Assembly (NCBI GenBank): GCA_029817715.1
Contig: JARUPY010000189.1
Location: 310,001-374,000 of the forward strand
Length of the DNA stretch: 64,000 nucleotides
Direction: 5' to 3'
Source: Melastoma dodecandrum
Taxonomy: Eukaryota > Streptophyta > Magnoliopsida > Myrtales > Melastomataceae
The notes below the pieces were generated by a model. It worked only from the letters and a program-made list of their open reading frames with translations, searched no databases and was not told where the DNA came from. Each line of letters begins with the position of its first letter. Within the stretch, counting starts at the first letter, position 1. Below are positions 1 through 12,390 of this stretch, in pieces. Made by a program: the position numbers and the translations under genes.

Positions 1-1900
1 GCCACAATTCTAAAAAGTCTGTCACTGATGGGGGCACAAAACAAACACGCCAAGAACGTACCTCACAGGCACCTTGCCTATCTTTTAAGATGATGCGAAG
101 GCCAGATTTGGAATATGCATGTTGGAAAACAACAAAATCCGAAAAATCCGACTTCATACTCCTCTTGAAATAAGTAGATAACCTCATATCATCAAACAAT
201 ACGAGCAGAGATTCTGACAGTTGAAGGAGTCGAGTAGCAACACGCACATTTCCGCAGTAACAAACAAAAAATCACCACTTTATGATACAAAAAAAGACGA
301 GCCATAAACATCGCAAAAAGTCAAGAAACTCCTCACAGAACCGCAAATAAAAACAAAGATTTTTCTTCTCCAACTGCAGTATAAGAAATCCACCAAAACG
401 ATCTGGCTCGAAACACCGGACACGCCATTCAACTGACTGATATTACTTAATTCTCAACCATCACGAGAATCAGAATCACACCGATCGCGACGACGGGGAC
501 GACTCGTTCCTCCACCCAACCGCCGTACCACAGCAACCACTAATCTACCAAAACGATCGGTTCGTTCCGTTTCCCCGCACGGATGACGACCGGAAATGCA
601 GAGGCGGTGTGACGTAACGGCACATATTGGCCGATAGGTGGGGGCCCAAGGAATAACTAGGCCCAGATAATAAAAATGAAGCCCAATTACGGTAGGTGGA
701 ATGTAGGCCGAAAGTGTTCAGACCCAACACGTTGGCCGCCTCCAATAATTACTACATCCTTTTTCTTCCGAACGACTCCAAATATGCTCTGACCTCACAT
801 GAGGTGACATGTGCACCTGTCCGGGTCACCCACATATGAAACAAAGGTGACGACTGCGGATTACTATCCACAGTCCTTTATAAAAAGGGTGTAAGGAATG
901 AGGATTGTAGTCAATGGAGACCATAATAACTCCTCCAATAGTAATCCAATCACCTGGCTGAATCATCTTCCACTCGTGTCCCATGACATGAAACGCCATT
1001 TACAACAGTGTGGATAAGGGGAAAACTTGGGTTTCTCTGAGATGATGTAATTAATTTGTATATGTTATAGAGTTAGTGTTGAAAAAAATTTTGAGTTCCA
1101 CTTTTACAAATTTCCTTAGTGTTGCCTTTAAATCGGGGTTCATAACTACGACGTTCAATTTATAAAAAAATATTTCAGACCTCGAATTTAATATAATTTA
1201 GCTAAAATAAAATCCGAAAGAATGACTTTACGTAACACCCATAAGACGCTATTTTAAATTGCGACTTAGCGATCTCCGGTAAAGACACTGTTTGAACAAG
1301 CAAATTAGGATACCTTAGAAGAGCTTTTGCCAAAAGTGAGTTGTTGTTGTATCCGAGCAGTCTCGTTGTATGCGATAACGATTTTTAGTTAAATACATTT
1401 CAGTGCCACAATAGTTTGCCGTAGGCATTCTAAGGAACCCTAAATTGTTGGTTCAAACAATGTCGTGGACGTCGCTTTTTAAAATCACGGCTTAGTCGCA
1501 TTTTATTCCCCCTCCCTTTCTACATTCCTTTCTTGCCCTAAATTTTTTCCTAGCCCTCTCCGAGCTCTGCCATGCGAACCTCCTCCCTCTCGGACGTCAT
1601 CGTTGTTGGAACGATTCTTAGCACCATCTCCCTCAGACCTCGACGTACCCTAACCCATTCCTCCCATATCTGCCTGCAAATTCTCTCTCTCACCATAGCC
1701 AGATAATGTCGATTCGTGATTTGGGGTCCTCCTTGATGTTAGTGTTAAGTCACTCATTCCTTGGGAAGATAATTTTTTTTTTATTTTAATAGGTATGAAG
1801 TGGTAACTAATGATGTTGATTCTCTTATTGAATTTCACAAAGGAATGCGTTTCAAATGTAAAAGTCATTCATTCATACAGTAAATATTTATCATATTAGA
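1..1900. other. Spacer with no recognised gene
   Basis: I recognise no coding region here. The minus strand at about 1-540 has a donor-like gaggtacgt near 60, so a gene reading leftwards out of the window could have upstream sequence here, but no exon can be supported. A TATA-like tataaaaagg lies near 881 downstream of short inverted motifs (cctcacatgagg near 793). From about 1050 the sequence is AT-rich with stops in all frames. Confidence 0.5.
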
Positions 1901-1924
1901 AATCATTACAATTATGATATAGTG

Positions 1925-2645
1925 GAGTCAAATAAGAAATTGTGGTCAATTTTTTATACCGAGTATGGAGCGGGATGTAAGTGGAGGTTTTATACGATTC
2001 AACGTGATTGTGATGATGAATTTGAGAAAACGATTGTCAACGAACCATGTACTTATTTGAATGTTGTATTTTCCTAATATCAGGTTTGATTGGATTGTAA
2101 CTTCATGGAACCATATTTTCATAGTTGTGAGAGAATCACCTTATGTAAATGTCTCTCTATTAAGAAACATCGAAAAGGAACATTTTGAGATACAAAGAGG
2201 AAGGCCATAGCCATTGAATATGACGATTGAGCGGATCCCTATAATGAGTTGTCACATTTACTTAATGGATCGAAACTGTAAATCCAAAAACAATTGTTGA
2301 ATGGGATAATACATATATTGTGGAGACTTGCAAGTAATGCAATTTCAAAGAGTATTTTGGGCTTTTGGTAAAGCAATGCTACGTTTAAAAATGGAACACA
2401 TGTGGAAAATATATGAAAAATATAATAATAAACTTTTAATTATATGTGGTATGGATGGTATGAACCACACTAAACCGCTTGTTTTTGCTATTTTTAATGA
2501 CAAAAGTTACGAATCATGAAGTTGGTTCCTTAAATGTCTTAAAAGGTACGTAGCAGGTGATCTTACATGCAGTATTTGTCTGATAACTTATAGACATTCT
2601 GATATTCAAGCTGCGGTTAATAGCGTCGAAGTTATCGTTTGATGA
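1925..2645 (+). pseudogene. Decayed MULE (MuDR-type) transposase fragment
   Basis: Conceptual translation in shifting frames matches the order of motifs in plant Mutator-like transposases. An N-terminal MuDR-type block comes first (about 1925-2060, with CKWRFY-like residues). Near 2335-2375 comes the landmark MQFQRVFWAFGKA. A GKLLI-like block with a MDGxNxxxPLxFAI pattern follows at about 2430-2500, then the SWFLKCLKRYV block at about 2518-2555. Several frameshifts and stops (for example the TGA just after ESYES near 2517) show it is dead. No terminal inverted repeats were found. The family is seen by motif; the extent is approximate. Confidence 0.7.
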
Positions 2646-2818
2646 ATTTTCCCATTTGCTCATTTACGCTTTTGAATTAAGAATGTGACAAACAATTTCA
2701 CTAAATTCAAAAATGTCATTAGCGAAAATAATAAACGCAAGAAAGTCAAAAAGCCAAAATTAAAACCGAATAAGACGTTGATCGATGCGCATCTACCATG
2801 TCCCAGAAAAATGAGTTC

Positions 2819-2823
2819 CCCTA
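2819..2823. repeat. Left target-site duplication (cccta)
   Basis: The five bases before the outermost TG of the left LTR equal the five bases after the right LTR. The match is short, and the left LTR edge is ambiguous by about 25 bp, so it is a good but not decisive sign of the insertion point. Confidence 0.6.
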
Positions 2824-5800
2824 TGTGCGCGCGCCCTTCCGGCCTAGCAGCGCGCGCGATGGAGGTTCGGGCAACCCGATGATCCGGGCCCGCTCCCCCG
2901 AGGCCCATTTCGGTCGGCGTTACGGCTCGAACGCCGGACGTTGCGGAGAGGGGCCCAGGGTTGGGCCTTCCCTTGATTCGCGAACGAGTCTGCGGGATGT
3001 TTCGCCAACCGTCTCCAGTTCCCGGGAGGCGGCGAGCGAAACGGTGCGTTAAGGCCTCGCTCGCTAATTTCGGAGAGGGCCCAAGGAGCGGCTCGAGTAG
3101 CCGTTACCTCACCCCAAATGGCTCCCAAAAAAGGGTAGTGAAGTTTAGTTTTACTTTGGAAAACTTTTGTTCGGAGTCGCCACCGACTTAGTTAAAAATG
3201 TGATTTTAAGTCGGAAAAATCAGAGTCTGGGTTCGGGGATTCCTATTTACTAACCTTGGTATTCTAACACATGCGAAAAGGGTGGCGATTTGTCCAAAAA
3301 ATGTTTAACTTTTGATTGACGGGCGTTGGACCCGATCCGGGAGTGGGCCGGACTCTTATCGACGTTTTAACGGGCGTTGGACCCGAATTTAGGTTTGTTT
3401 GATTAAAACCAGGCATGCGACGTATAAACCTAAAGCCTAAGTCACGCACGCAACCACAGACAATAATTTAGATCAAAAGGGCGGGGAAGGGGCGGTGATT
3501 GCGGGCCTATGCACTTGGGCCCGCAATCCGTTACAAGTGGGCTTTGAATAAAAACTCGGGGAGGCCCGCACCTTCCCTTTGTACCTTTGGTGAAGTTCGG
3601 GGCCGCTTTAAGCCTTCGAGCCCGCGGTTTTTTAGGCCGGGGTAGATCCACGCGGTTTGATACACGCGCCTTCGAGTTAATCTTCGTCTTCAAGATTGTC
3701 GAAATTTCGAGAGAGCTCTCGTCGTCACATGTGTGATGTACATGCAAAGAAAGCATAAATATGGTTAGTTGGCTTTCATTTTCAAAGTCAAAATGACAAT
3801 TCGAAAGCAAAGAAACAAGCATAAGTCTCTACTAAGTCAAGATAATTAAAATCCAACCGCACATTAAGTAAACAGGTTAATGACAAGCATGTTTGTCAAA
3901 TATCAGCAAAATCTAACGGTGGAATTAAAAATTATACACACACAAAGTAGGCTGTAATGTGCAGACGAGAATGCAGCACACGCAGGTCCAGAAATGAGAG
4001 GACAACTTCACTCAGGATCGTCCGATCTAAATGAAATCAAAGTCTATAGATCCGTATTTTAATGAGGAATCAGCCTGTAAAATTCCAAATGAATCCAACG
4101 GTGGGATCTCATTCTACAAAGCAAAGAAAATGATTTGGTCTCTTGCATAAACAATCCTTGACCAGCAGACTGATGGGAAGAGAAAATTTCATAACTCTTC
4201 ATTCGTTCATAACAAAAAATTCGTGAAATTTTGTCATATGCCAGATAACTCACTCATGATGTAGCATGCTAAATTTTAGGAAAGATGGATGTGTAGTCTG
4301 TTGCCAGCAAAACAAAGAATCTAGACATTCGAACAGAATGTGTTTCAACTAAATGGTATGACAGGACAAGATTGACCGCAGTTGACCATGGAATGAAATT
4401 GCTCAAATTAACAAATACAAAACATAAAAGTTGTAGCAGGTTATCTAGCTTTGGGTTTTAATTTGAGTCCATTCGGAGCTCAAATGGGTAAATTATGTCA
4501 TCTGGTGTACAAGGCACTCCAGCTGCCGCAACAGAACAGAAGACAATGGTCTCAGGATTTCTCGAACTTTTGGACAGACCAGATGATCACGAAAACAAAA
4601 ATTCAAAGAATAAGATTTGTAGAGGGGTCAAATATGGTTTCAAAGGCACTAATTTTGTAAAATTTGGGCATGTGATGAAAGAAATACAAATTTCTTCGTA
4701 TAACAGTATGAATCTGCCCTGAAATGCTGTAGCGCATCAGTTCTATCTGCACTCCAACAGCGATTTGACCATGATGCGTAGGTCAAATGGAAAAGTGTAT
4801 ACACATATTTTAGAAAACTTAAAGAGGGATCCATTCCAACCAATTTTAGGTTGAACGGAGCTCGGATGTTTGAGTTGTGTCCGAAAAAACAGAACAGCTA
4901 TCCCGTTCGTGCACAGAATCAAGTCTTTTCTTTCGAACAAATAAAACTCGACCAAGACTGTCTTAAATGAGAAAGCGTAAAACATGAAAGTTATAGAATA
5001 GCCAAAAAGGGAACGAATCCAAGTAGTTTCAAGCAAATCCGAGCTGTAGAGACGAAAATAAATCTGATGGAGTGCAGCTGCACGCTCTGTGAATGCACAG
5101 AACAGGGCAGCCACATTATCCGGCATTCAAGGAGGAAAAACAATAGCAAGATGCGTCTATTTGGAAAAAGTTTCCACAGAGAAGTTGTTCTCTGTCTAGA
5201 AAGGAAGCCAAAGAGTACAAAAAAAACAGATCAATCCATGCTCTGAGCAAAAAGTTATGTTGGAAAACGTTAAGAACATGCGAGAGCAAACAACATTTTC
5301 ATTTCAGCATGCGTATATCCCAACAATCGAAGATAGTTCGAACGATGTACAGCACAAACAAGTTCCAGAAGCTATTGATGAAATCACAGAGGAAATAGGA
5401 AGAGGGTGGACCTGATTTGCGTGATTTTGAGCTCTCTAACTCCGGTTATGACGTCCCAAAGATGCCGCGACGTGCGTTCCGAGAATGCAGCTTTCTTAAC
5501 ATGGATTTCGGAGATGTTCATGGGGGAAAGGCGCTCGCGTTGGGAAACAGCCCACCCCCACACCTCCCGAGCACGCGCGCTCGCGATGGGAGACTCGTGT
5601 GCGTGTCGGGAGGACTTCTCCGCTGGATATTTGCGAGGGAAATGCCAAAGTCGAGGCTGACCAGCTTCAAACTCCTCGAAACCTCTTTGCCTTGTTGATG
5701 TTGTTGTCTCGCAGAAAAGAAGGGAGGAGAAGGAGGGTCAAATACCGTCGCATGAAGACAGATATACGTGAAAATAAGAGTGAGGTTGCTGACCGTTAAG

Positions 5801-6628
5801 AGTCATTTGCCATTGGTTGCTGCAGTCGGTTTTGAAGACGATGATGAGGACGGGTTGCCGTCGCTGGAATCAAGAGACGTCGGGAGGGTTTGCTGCAGCC
5901 GAGTTCAAGAATGTCGCTGAGACGTCGAGAGGTCGGGTTGTCGTTGCTGGTTCGGAGAAGTTGACGACCGTTGCAGCATGAGGCATGGCATTATCCTCGC
6001 TGTTGTCGTTGAATGCTTGACTTGAGCTGGTCGTCCAGGGGGTTTCCGCGGCACCTTCTTCTTCTTACCTTAGTGAAGAACGGTTGAAGCCCGGGAACGG
6101 TGGTGAAGTATTGGGACGACGACGACGAAAAATTTTTAGGAGTGGAGTCTCTGGAAGTTTTTTTTTAATTTCCTCTCCCCCTCCCCCGACGCTAAGTGCG
6201 TCTCTATTGTTTTTATTTGTCTCCTCCTCCCTTGCCATTTTAACTATTATTTCTTTTAGTTTCTTGTATTTTGACCAATTTGGTTGGGATTTAACTAATT
6301 AGTTCACTTTACTGTTGGCAGGCATTAATGGGGAAGATGGTGTTTTGTCCTTGGATGATTTGGGGGATAAGGAATGTCGGAAGGTGGTTATGGTTGGAGA
6401 GGTGAGGGGGGGACAAGGTGTACGATTGTCTTTAGGTTGGGGGGATGGAATAAAAAAATTTGTTGTTATATTATTTTGTATAAAAATAAAATTTGGGCTT
6501 GAAGTTGGGCTTAAGCCTAAAAGAAGAGATGTATTTAGGCTTTTAAAGAAAAACGAAATGGGCTTATTTTGGGCCGTTTCATTTCGGATGGGCTTGAAGT
6601 CTTTAGTCTTATAATTTGGGGTGTTACA
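2824..6628 (-). repeat. Ogre 3' LTR (left copy)
   Basis: This is a direct copy of 18576-22148. In element orientation it starts TGTAACACCCC at 6628 and ends ...CA at 2824. Alignment by eye shows high similarity with scattered substitutions and small indels. It also has a roughly 230-bp stretch (about 5725-5955) that the other LTR replaces with about 30 bp. Similarity to the other LTR begins only near 2849, so about 25 bp at the outer end (2824-2848) are unmatched. Confidence 0.9.
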
Positions 6629-6645
6629 GTTTGCCCCTCCTTGTG
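6629..6645 (-). other. Ogre polypurine tract (PPT)
   Basis: On the minus strand the bases directly before the 3' LTR read AAGGAGGGGCAAAC, a purine-rich tract ending next to TGTAACA. This is the expected position for the primer of plus-strand DNA synthesis in LTR retrotransposons. Confidence 0.8.
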
Positions 6646-6674
6646 AGGAAATTTAAAAAGATTTCCTCACAAGG
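6639..6674. other. Perfect 14-bp inverted repeat overlapping the PPT
   Basis: The arm ccttgtgaggaaat (6639-6652) is the exact reverse complement of atttcctcacaagg (6661-6674), with an 8-base loop (6653-6660). In element RNA the 3' arm would overlap the start of the polypurine tract. It could be a structural element in the genomic RNA; no function is established. Confidence 0.85.
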
Positions 6675-9086
6675 ATGTCATTAATACCCCAAATTATGTT
6701 TCGAGATTATTCTCAGTGAACCTGCGCTTAGGAATTTCAACAAGAACGTGATTAGTAATAAATGGAATCCTGTGTAACGTGGGAGCAATCACACTGTATG
6801 ATCACGACATTCATGTATGTCACACTTTATTTTGAAGAAACGTATTAAAAGTTGCTTCTGAGCGAGATCAAAGATGGGCTTCTGACTTCTATCACGTCTT
6901 ACACTCATTTTTTAAATGACATCTTAGTTGGATTTTAAAATTTCCCTTGACTTGGATGCTCATGTACCAGTCGAAAGATTATTTGTCTGGGTTGTCATGT
7001 AGCTTTGGCATAAGGCCTTTAAAGTGAAAGTTTAAATCAGTTGTTTGAAAGAAGGAGTTTAAGGACCTCATCGGAAGCTACTAGATCGTAGAGGTTCCAC
7101 CATTCAAGCAAATTCTCCATCCTTTAGACAGCCCGCCAGTTTAGGCATTTTGTTGGGGAATGAATAATTGGTTTACTGGTAAGTATGGGCAATCCACTTT
7201 GGGGAAAGCTTTGTCTTTGAAAGGTAGCACCTTTGCTTTTGCGACCACCAATGTTGGCCCTGATGCTTTATTTGTGCTCTTTTGATTTTCATTTTGCGCT
7301 CTCTTTTAAAGACTTTGGTCTTTGCGCTAGTTCTTTCTTTTCCTTACTGGATCATAGGGATTTGCCCCACTTTATTTTCTGATAATTTTCTTTGGAATTT
7401 GTGTCTTTTGAGAAACTCTTTGAGAAGCTGAGTCCTTGGGAATGACTCAACTGGTGGGCTTGACTGTAGATGATACATCTTCGCTTGAATATTAAGGAAG
7501 TGTAGCATCTACGATCCGTTTCTTCCGGTTTCTAGCTACAAGATCTTCTTTAACCTCAATGTGAGGCGGCCCTTAGACTCAAAAGGCGTAGTGTATATGA
7601 AAACTTCAACTTTGGCTCGAAAGGGGCTAGCAATGGTTGATGTTCCGTGTTTGGGATAGAGAAGAAATGCTCGATCTCATTCCGGTTCAGAGCATCTTTT
7701 GTCAAAGGATTCATTATCCGTCCGGATGTTTGCATCTGAACCCTCACAGTATTTGCACTCATCTCTCTGGGTAGATGTTTAAGAATAGGTTTGCCTTCTC
7801 TGTTCTCGCTCAGAAACATTTTTATTAAAGGTGATTTCGAATTATATGCAAGTGAGCACACAAATGTTTAAGAAACAAACAGGTTTAGGCATCCAAACCT
7901 ATGTATTGCTCTTGTGCACTTTCGTAAATTTGGAACGAACGGCTTCCACCCGACCACTCTTGCTGTTGCCTAGGAGTTTGTACCGTACTATGAGGATGCC
8001 CATGTACCTACACAGTTCACAACGAACAGAGACGAAATTAGCTCATGTACTCCGACTCTCATTTGGGGAGATAACAATTAAGTAAAGTATCCGCTGGGGA
8101 GATGAGAAGGATATGTCCATCTCGATGATAGTTCTGGAAGGATATGCTTGTATGTTCGATCATTGTTGAGGAATGCGATGAATGTAATCAAATCCAGCTT
8201 GAATGAAGGCAGGACTCCAGCTGGGGAAATGGAGATACGACTCCATCTAGGGAATTATGAGAAATTTTGTTAGAGAGTAGTGTAGATGATATTCCCTTTT
8301 AGTACGGTCATCTTTGGTGATGACAAAGGCAATTTCGAAGCTTTGGTTCGAAATTTTTCCACCCAATCGCCCGCGCCTTTGTCTGTAATGTAGGATGCTC
8401 GTGTACCTACATTAAGCAAAGGACAGACAACAAGTGAGCTCATGTAACTTATTCCTTTTAAAGTAGGAATGAAGTTTGCTCATGTAACTTCGTTTATATG
8501 AAAAGTGAAGTAGAGTTTCGACACTTCCCTTTTCTATGTGTTTCGTCATTGCATCTTTGTCCGTAGGAATCAAAGGATTGACGAAATAGTTAATCTTGCC
8601 TGACATCTGTTGTGTAAGGAAGTTCATGTACCTATCAAACAGACGACGAGAAACAAGGGAGCTCATGCGACTTGTTTCTATTAGAGTAAGAATGAAGTTT
8701 GTTCGTGTAACTTCATTTGTAATAAAGGTGAAGTAGAGTTTTGGTACTTCCCTTTTGTATGATTTCGTCATTGCGTCTTCGTCCGATGGAGTCGAAGGTT
8801 TGACGAAATTGTTCCAAGACTTTGGCTTGAAGCTTTGCCGCCCTGCCATCCTCGCCTTTGCCATAGGAGTTTTGTACCATTCGTGTGAGGAGCTCTTGTA
8901 CCTGCCACGAGACAAAGGACGTAAACGAAATGAGCTCATGTAATTTCGCTTAGCTAGGTGAAGAGAGTAATAACTGTATGATTCTCCCTTCTCATGTGTC
9001 GGCGTCTTCGTTCTAATCGACTCCCTGAGGATATAGAGGAATTTTGCTGACGTATATTGCTTCAAAGTTTTGGCACTGACATTTCT
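6675..9086 (-). other. Long Ogre 3' untranslated region
   Basis: About 2.4 kb lie between the integrase stop (9087) and the hairpin/PPT. No domain is recognised. Short open stretches (for example 7556-7861 and 8412-9065) carry no known motif and are probably non-coding. The part near 8390-8960 is internally repetitive and is listed separately. Confidence 0.7.
8390..8960. repeat. Imperfect ~222-bp tandem repeats in the Ogre 3' UTR
   Basis: The anchor tttcgtcattgc occurs at 8541 and 8763, and gagctcatg occurs at 8436, 8659 and 8932. Spacings of 222, 223 and 273 bp indicate about two and a half degenerate tandem copies. Related snippets (agctcatgtac) occur near 8040. Tandem repeats in the 3' UTR are a known source of satellite DNA in Tat/Ogre elements. 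Confidence 0.7.
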
Positions 9087-10596
9087 TTAGGTGTAATATC
9101 GTCGGAGAGCATCTGCGTTGATTGCATGTGGCAGGTCTCCTCCGTCCATCTTGGTTAGGATGGTTGCTCCTCCTGAGAAGGCGTGCTTGACAATGAATGG
9201 CCCTTCGTAGTTTGGAGCGAATTTTCCTCGTGGATCCTTAACATTTGGTAGGATCCTCTTGAGGACATGGTCGCCTGGTTTGTATTTGATTGGCTTGACC
9301 TTTTTGTTGAATGCTCTAGACATGCGTTGTTGGTAGCATTGCATGTGGTGAGCCGCGGCAAGTCGTTTCTCATCAATGAAGTCGAGGTGGGCGAGCTGAT
9401 GATTGGCCCTCCCTTCTTCTGTCATGTTGCTTTGGGATGATATCCTGAGAGTTGGTAATTTGACCTCTACTGGAATGACTGCTTGAGTGCCGTAGACGAG
9501 CTCGAAGGGGGTTGCCCCAGTCGAAGTGCGCATCGTCGTTCTGTAGGCAAGTAACGCGAAAGTGAGCTTCTCTGCCAGTCGCGATAGGTGATTGCTATCT
9601 TCTGAAGAATCTTCTTCATGTTTTTGTTAGCAGCCTCGACAGCACCGTTCATTTGTAGACGGTACGGTGAAGAGTTGAGATGTTTGATACGGAATTCTGC
9701 ACAGAGGGATTCCATCAGTTTGCTATTGAAGTTTGAACCATTGTCTGTGACCAATAGCTCTGGAACTCCATATCTGGCGATGATGTTCGCCCTCATGAAA
9801 CGCACGACGTTGTTTGCTGTGACTTCTTTGAAGGATTGTGCTTCAATCCATTTGGTGAAGTAATCGATTGCGACCAGCAAGAATCGATGCCCGTTGGATG
9901 CCTTGGGATTGATGGGCCCGATCACGTCCATGCCCCACATTGAGAACGGCCACGGTTCAAATAGCGGGTAAAGTCTCGTCGGAGGTACATATACCTTGTC
10001 GCTGTAAATCTGACACTTGTGACATGCTTTGACATATTTGATGCAATCGGCTTCCATCGTGAGCCAATAATACCCCTGTCGCATGATCTTCTGGGCGAGA
10101 GCGTATCCGTTCATGTGTGGTCCACAAACCCCTTCGTGAACTTCGACAATGAGGGCTTCTGCTTCTTGCTTGGTGACGCATCGCATGAGAGCCGTCGTGA
10201 AGGATTTCTTGTACAAGGTATCACCGTCCTGAAAATAACTTCTTGTTATCCTCCGGATGAACTTGCCTTCCTTCCCTGTGCTATTCTGGGGAAATCCTCC
10301 TGATTGTAAATAATTCTTAATGTCTGTGAACCAAGGTAAGGAATCCTCGGGTTGACTCTGCTCGATGTGCATGCAGCTTGGATCATCAGCGATATTGATG
10401 CGTAGAGGCTCGATGTCCATTTCTCCAGCTAACGGAATCATCGATGCGAGCACTGCAAGAGCATCAGCAAATCGGTTATCAGTTCGTGGGAGATAGTTGA
10501 ATTCAATGTCAATGAATTGTCGGATTAGTGTTTGTAGATAATCCTGATATGGAATGAGCTTTGGGTCTCGAGTGCGCCATGCTCCATTTGTCTGGA
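9087..10596 (-). pseudogene. Ogre integrase domain (frameshifted)
   Basis: Integrase would insert element cDNA into the genome. The N-terminal zinc-binding region shows HKCQIY near 10020. The catalytic core shows MWGMDVIGP (first Asp), LLVTDNGSNF (second Asp) and NGAVEAANKNMKK (Glu), with the spacing of a DDE enzyme. The C-terminal part (9533-9087) has the conserved TGATPFELVYG and the GPFIV chromo-like region. One frameshift near 9565 separates core from C-terminus, and another near 10597 separates integrase from the upstream RNase H. The catalytic residues are intact, so the damage is confined to reading frame. Confidence 0.9.
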
Positions 10597-11046
10597 GATG
10601 ATGAGTGCCGAATCTCCATGAACGTCGAGGAGCTTAACCCGCATGTCGAGTGCGCGAAGTAGGCCGAGGATGCATGCTTCATATTCAACTATGTTGTTCG
10701 TGCAGGGAAAGGTGACTTTGGCGGCCGTTGGGTAGTATTGTCCATCTGGGGAAATTACCACAGCTCCTATTCCCGATCCTGAGGAATTGACTGCACCGTC
10801 GAAGTACATCTTCCACCTCGGTTCTTGTTCCATGAGCAAGATGTTCTCGTCTGGTAGTCCGATTTCCAAAGACGAATCATCCGTTCCTGGATATTCAGCG
10901 ATGTGATCAGCGATTGTTCTCCCTTTGACTGACTTCGTGGAGTGGAATCGAATGTCGAATTCGGCGAGCTGCAATTGCCACTTAGATACTCTCCCCGTCA
11001 ATGTTGGCTTGTCGAAGAGATATTTGAGTGGGTCATTCTCGGACAC
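10597..11046 (-). pseudogene. Ogre second (archaeal-type) RNase H
   Basis: This domain follows the usual RT-RNase H and is characteristic of the Tat clade. Visible motifs are KMYFDGAVNSSGSGIG (first catalytic Asp), NNIVEYEACILGL (Glu) and LDVHGDSALII (Asp). It stays in frame with the upstream RT up to a one-base indel near 10597, after which the frame is lost to the stop at 10525. Confidence 0.85.
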
Positions 11047-12390
11047 TAACAGGATCTCATAGTGCAGAGTATATTGTCGGAGTCGGTGGAGAACCCAAAT
11101 GAGTGCGCAGCAGGTACGCTCAGAAGTTGTGTATCTTGACTCACAGTCTGTAAATTTCTTGCTGAGGTATTAGATCGCGTACTCCTTGGCGCCTGGCAGT
11201 TGTTGGGCAAGCATGGCTCCAAATGATTCTTCCCGAACGGTGAGATAGAGCGTGAGGGGATGCCCCGGCTTTGGCGGAATAAGAACTGGTGGTTCTGTCA
11301 AATATGTCTTAATTTGTTCGAATGCGACTCTACAATCGTCATCCCACTCAAATTTGACGTCCTTCCTCAGTTTATTGAACAATGGTTTGCATGTGTCGGC
11401 TAGGTTGGAGATGAATCGTCCGATGTAGTTAACACGACCCATGAAGCCGCGGATCTCTTTGACTGACCTTGGAGCTGGGAGATCACGAATTGCTTCGATT
11501 TTATCAGGATCAATCTCAATGCCCTTGTTACTGACAACGAAACCAAGAAGTCTGCCTGAAGTTGCTCCAAACACGCATTTGGCGGGGTTGAGACGCAGCT
11601 TGTACTTGCGAAGCCGTTCGAATAGCTTTCAGAGAATGACTGTGTGGTTTTCACCTTCTTTGGACTTAGCGATCATGTCGTCGACGTAGACTTCAATTTC
11701 ACGGTGCATCATGTCATGAAACAAAACGACCATAGCACGTTGATAGGTTGCCCCAGCATTTTTGAGTACAAACGGCATAACTCGATAACAGAATGTGCCC
11801 CAGGGTGTCGTGAAGGTTGTTTTCTCCTTGTCTTCTTCGGCCATGCGAATCTGATTGTAACCGGAGAATCCATCCATAAAGGAGAATCTGCTTAATCCAG
11901 CGGTATTGTCCACCAGTAAATCGATGTGCGGGAGTGGAAAGTCATCCTTGGGACTTGCTTTGTTGAGGTCGCGATAGTCGACGCAGACTCGGACCTTCCC
12001 GTTCTTCTTGATGACAGGGACTTTGTTGGCGACCCATTGAGGATAGGTAGACACTTCGATAAAGTTGACCTTCAGCAGCTTATCCACCTCTTCCTTAATT
12101 GCAAGGGCTAGTTCGGGCTTGTACCGGCGTTGCTTCTGCTTTATAGGATGAACTGACGGATCTATAGGGATCTTGTACTCCATAATCTCTGAATCTAATC
12201 CCGGCATGTCCGTGTATGACCAAGCAAAGACGTCAGATAATTCCTTTAGCAGGTTGACAATGTCTTCAGTTTCATCCTTTGACAAATCTGCGCCGATGAA
12301 CAACTCCTTGGGGTCATCTTGAGTTCCGATGTCGATTGAAACCGGCTTCTGCAGAGTGATGTCCTTCGGTTCTTCATGTCGCTGAAAACC
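11047..12390 (-). pseudogene. Ogre reverse transcriptase and first RNase H (two nonsense codons)
   Basis: Reverse transcriptase copies element RNA into DNA. The fingers/palm motifs are all present: KNGKVRVCVDYRDLNKA, FSFMDGFSGYNQI, and the active-site box YVDDMIAKS near 11650-11680. After an in-frame TGA at 11629-11631 the same frame continues with the thumb and RNase H region (GFMGRVNYIGRFI, then LYLTVREESFGAMLAQ). It meets a second in-frame TAA at 11170-11172 just before a conserved YLSKKFT block, and continues to 11046 and beyond. Both lesions are single stops in an otherwise continuous frame. Confidence 0.93.

Noticed and set aside
4743..5126. A 127-codon ATG-started frame in the left LTR with a 128-codon counterpart in the right LTR (20854-20468), in element sense
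   Set aside because: Most differences between the two copies change the amino acid, so there is no sign of protein-level selection; survival in both is expected from LTR similarity.
8390..8960. Repeat array considered as CRISPR or another spaced-repeat system
   Set aside because: Units are long and degenerate without constant repeat and unique spacer, and lie inside a retrotransposon in a plant genome.
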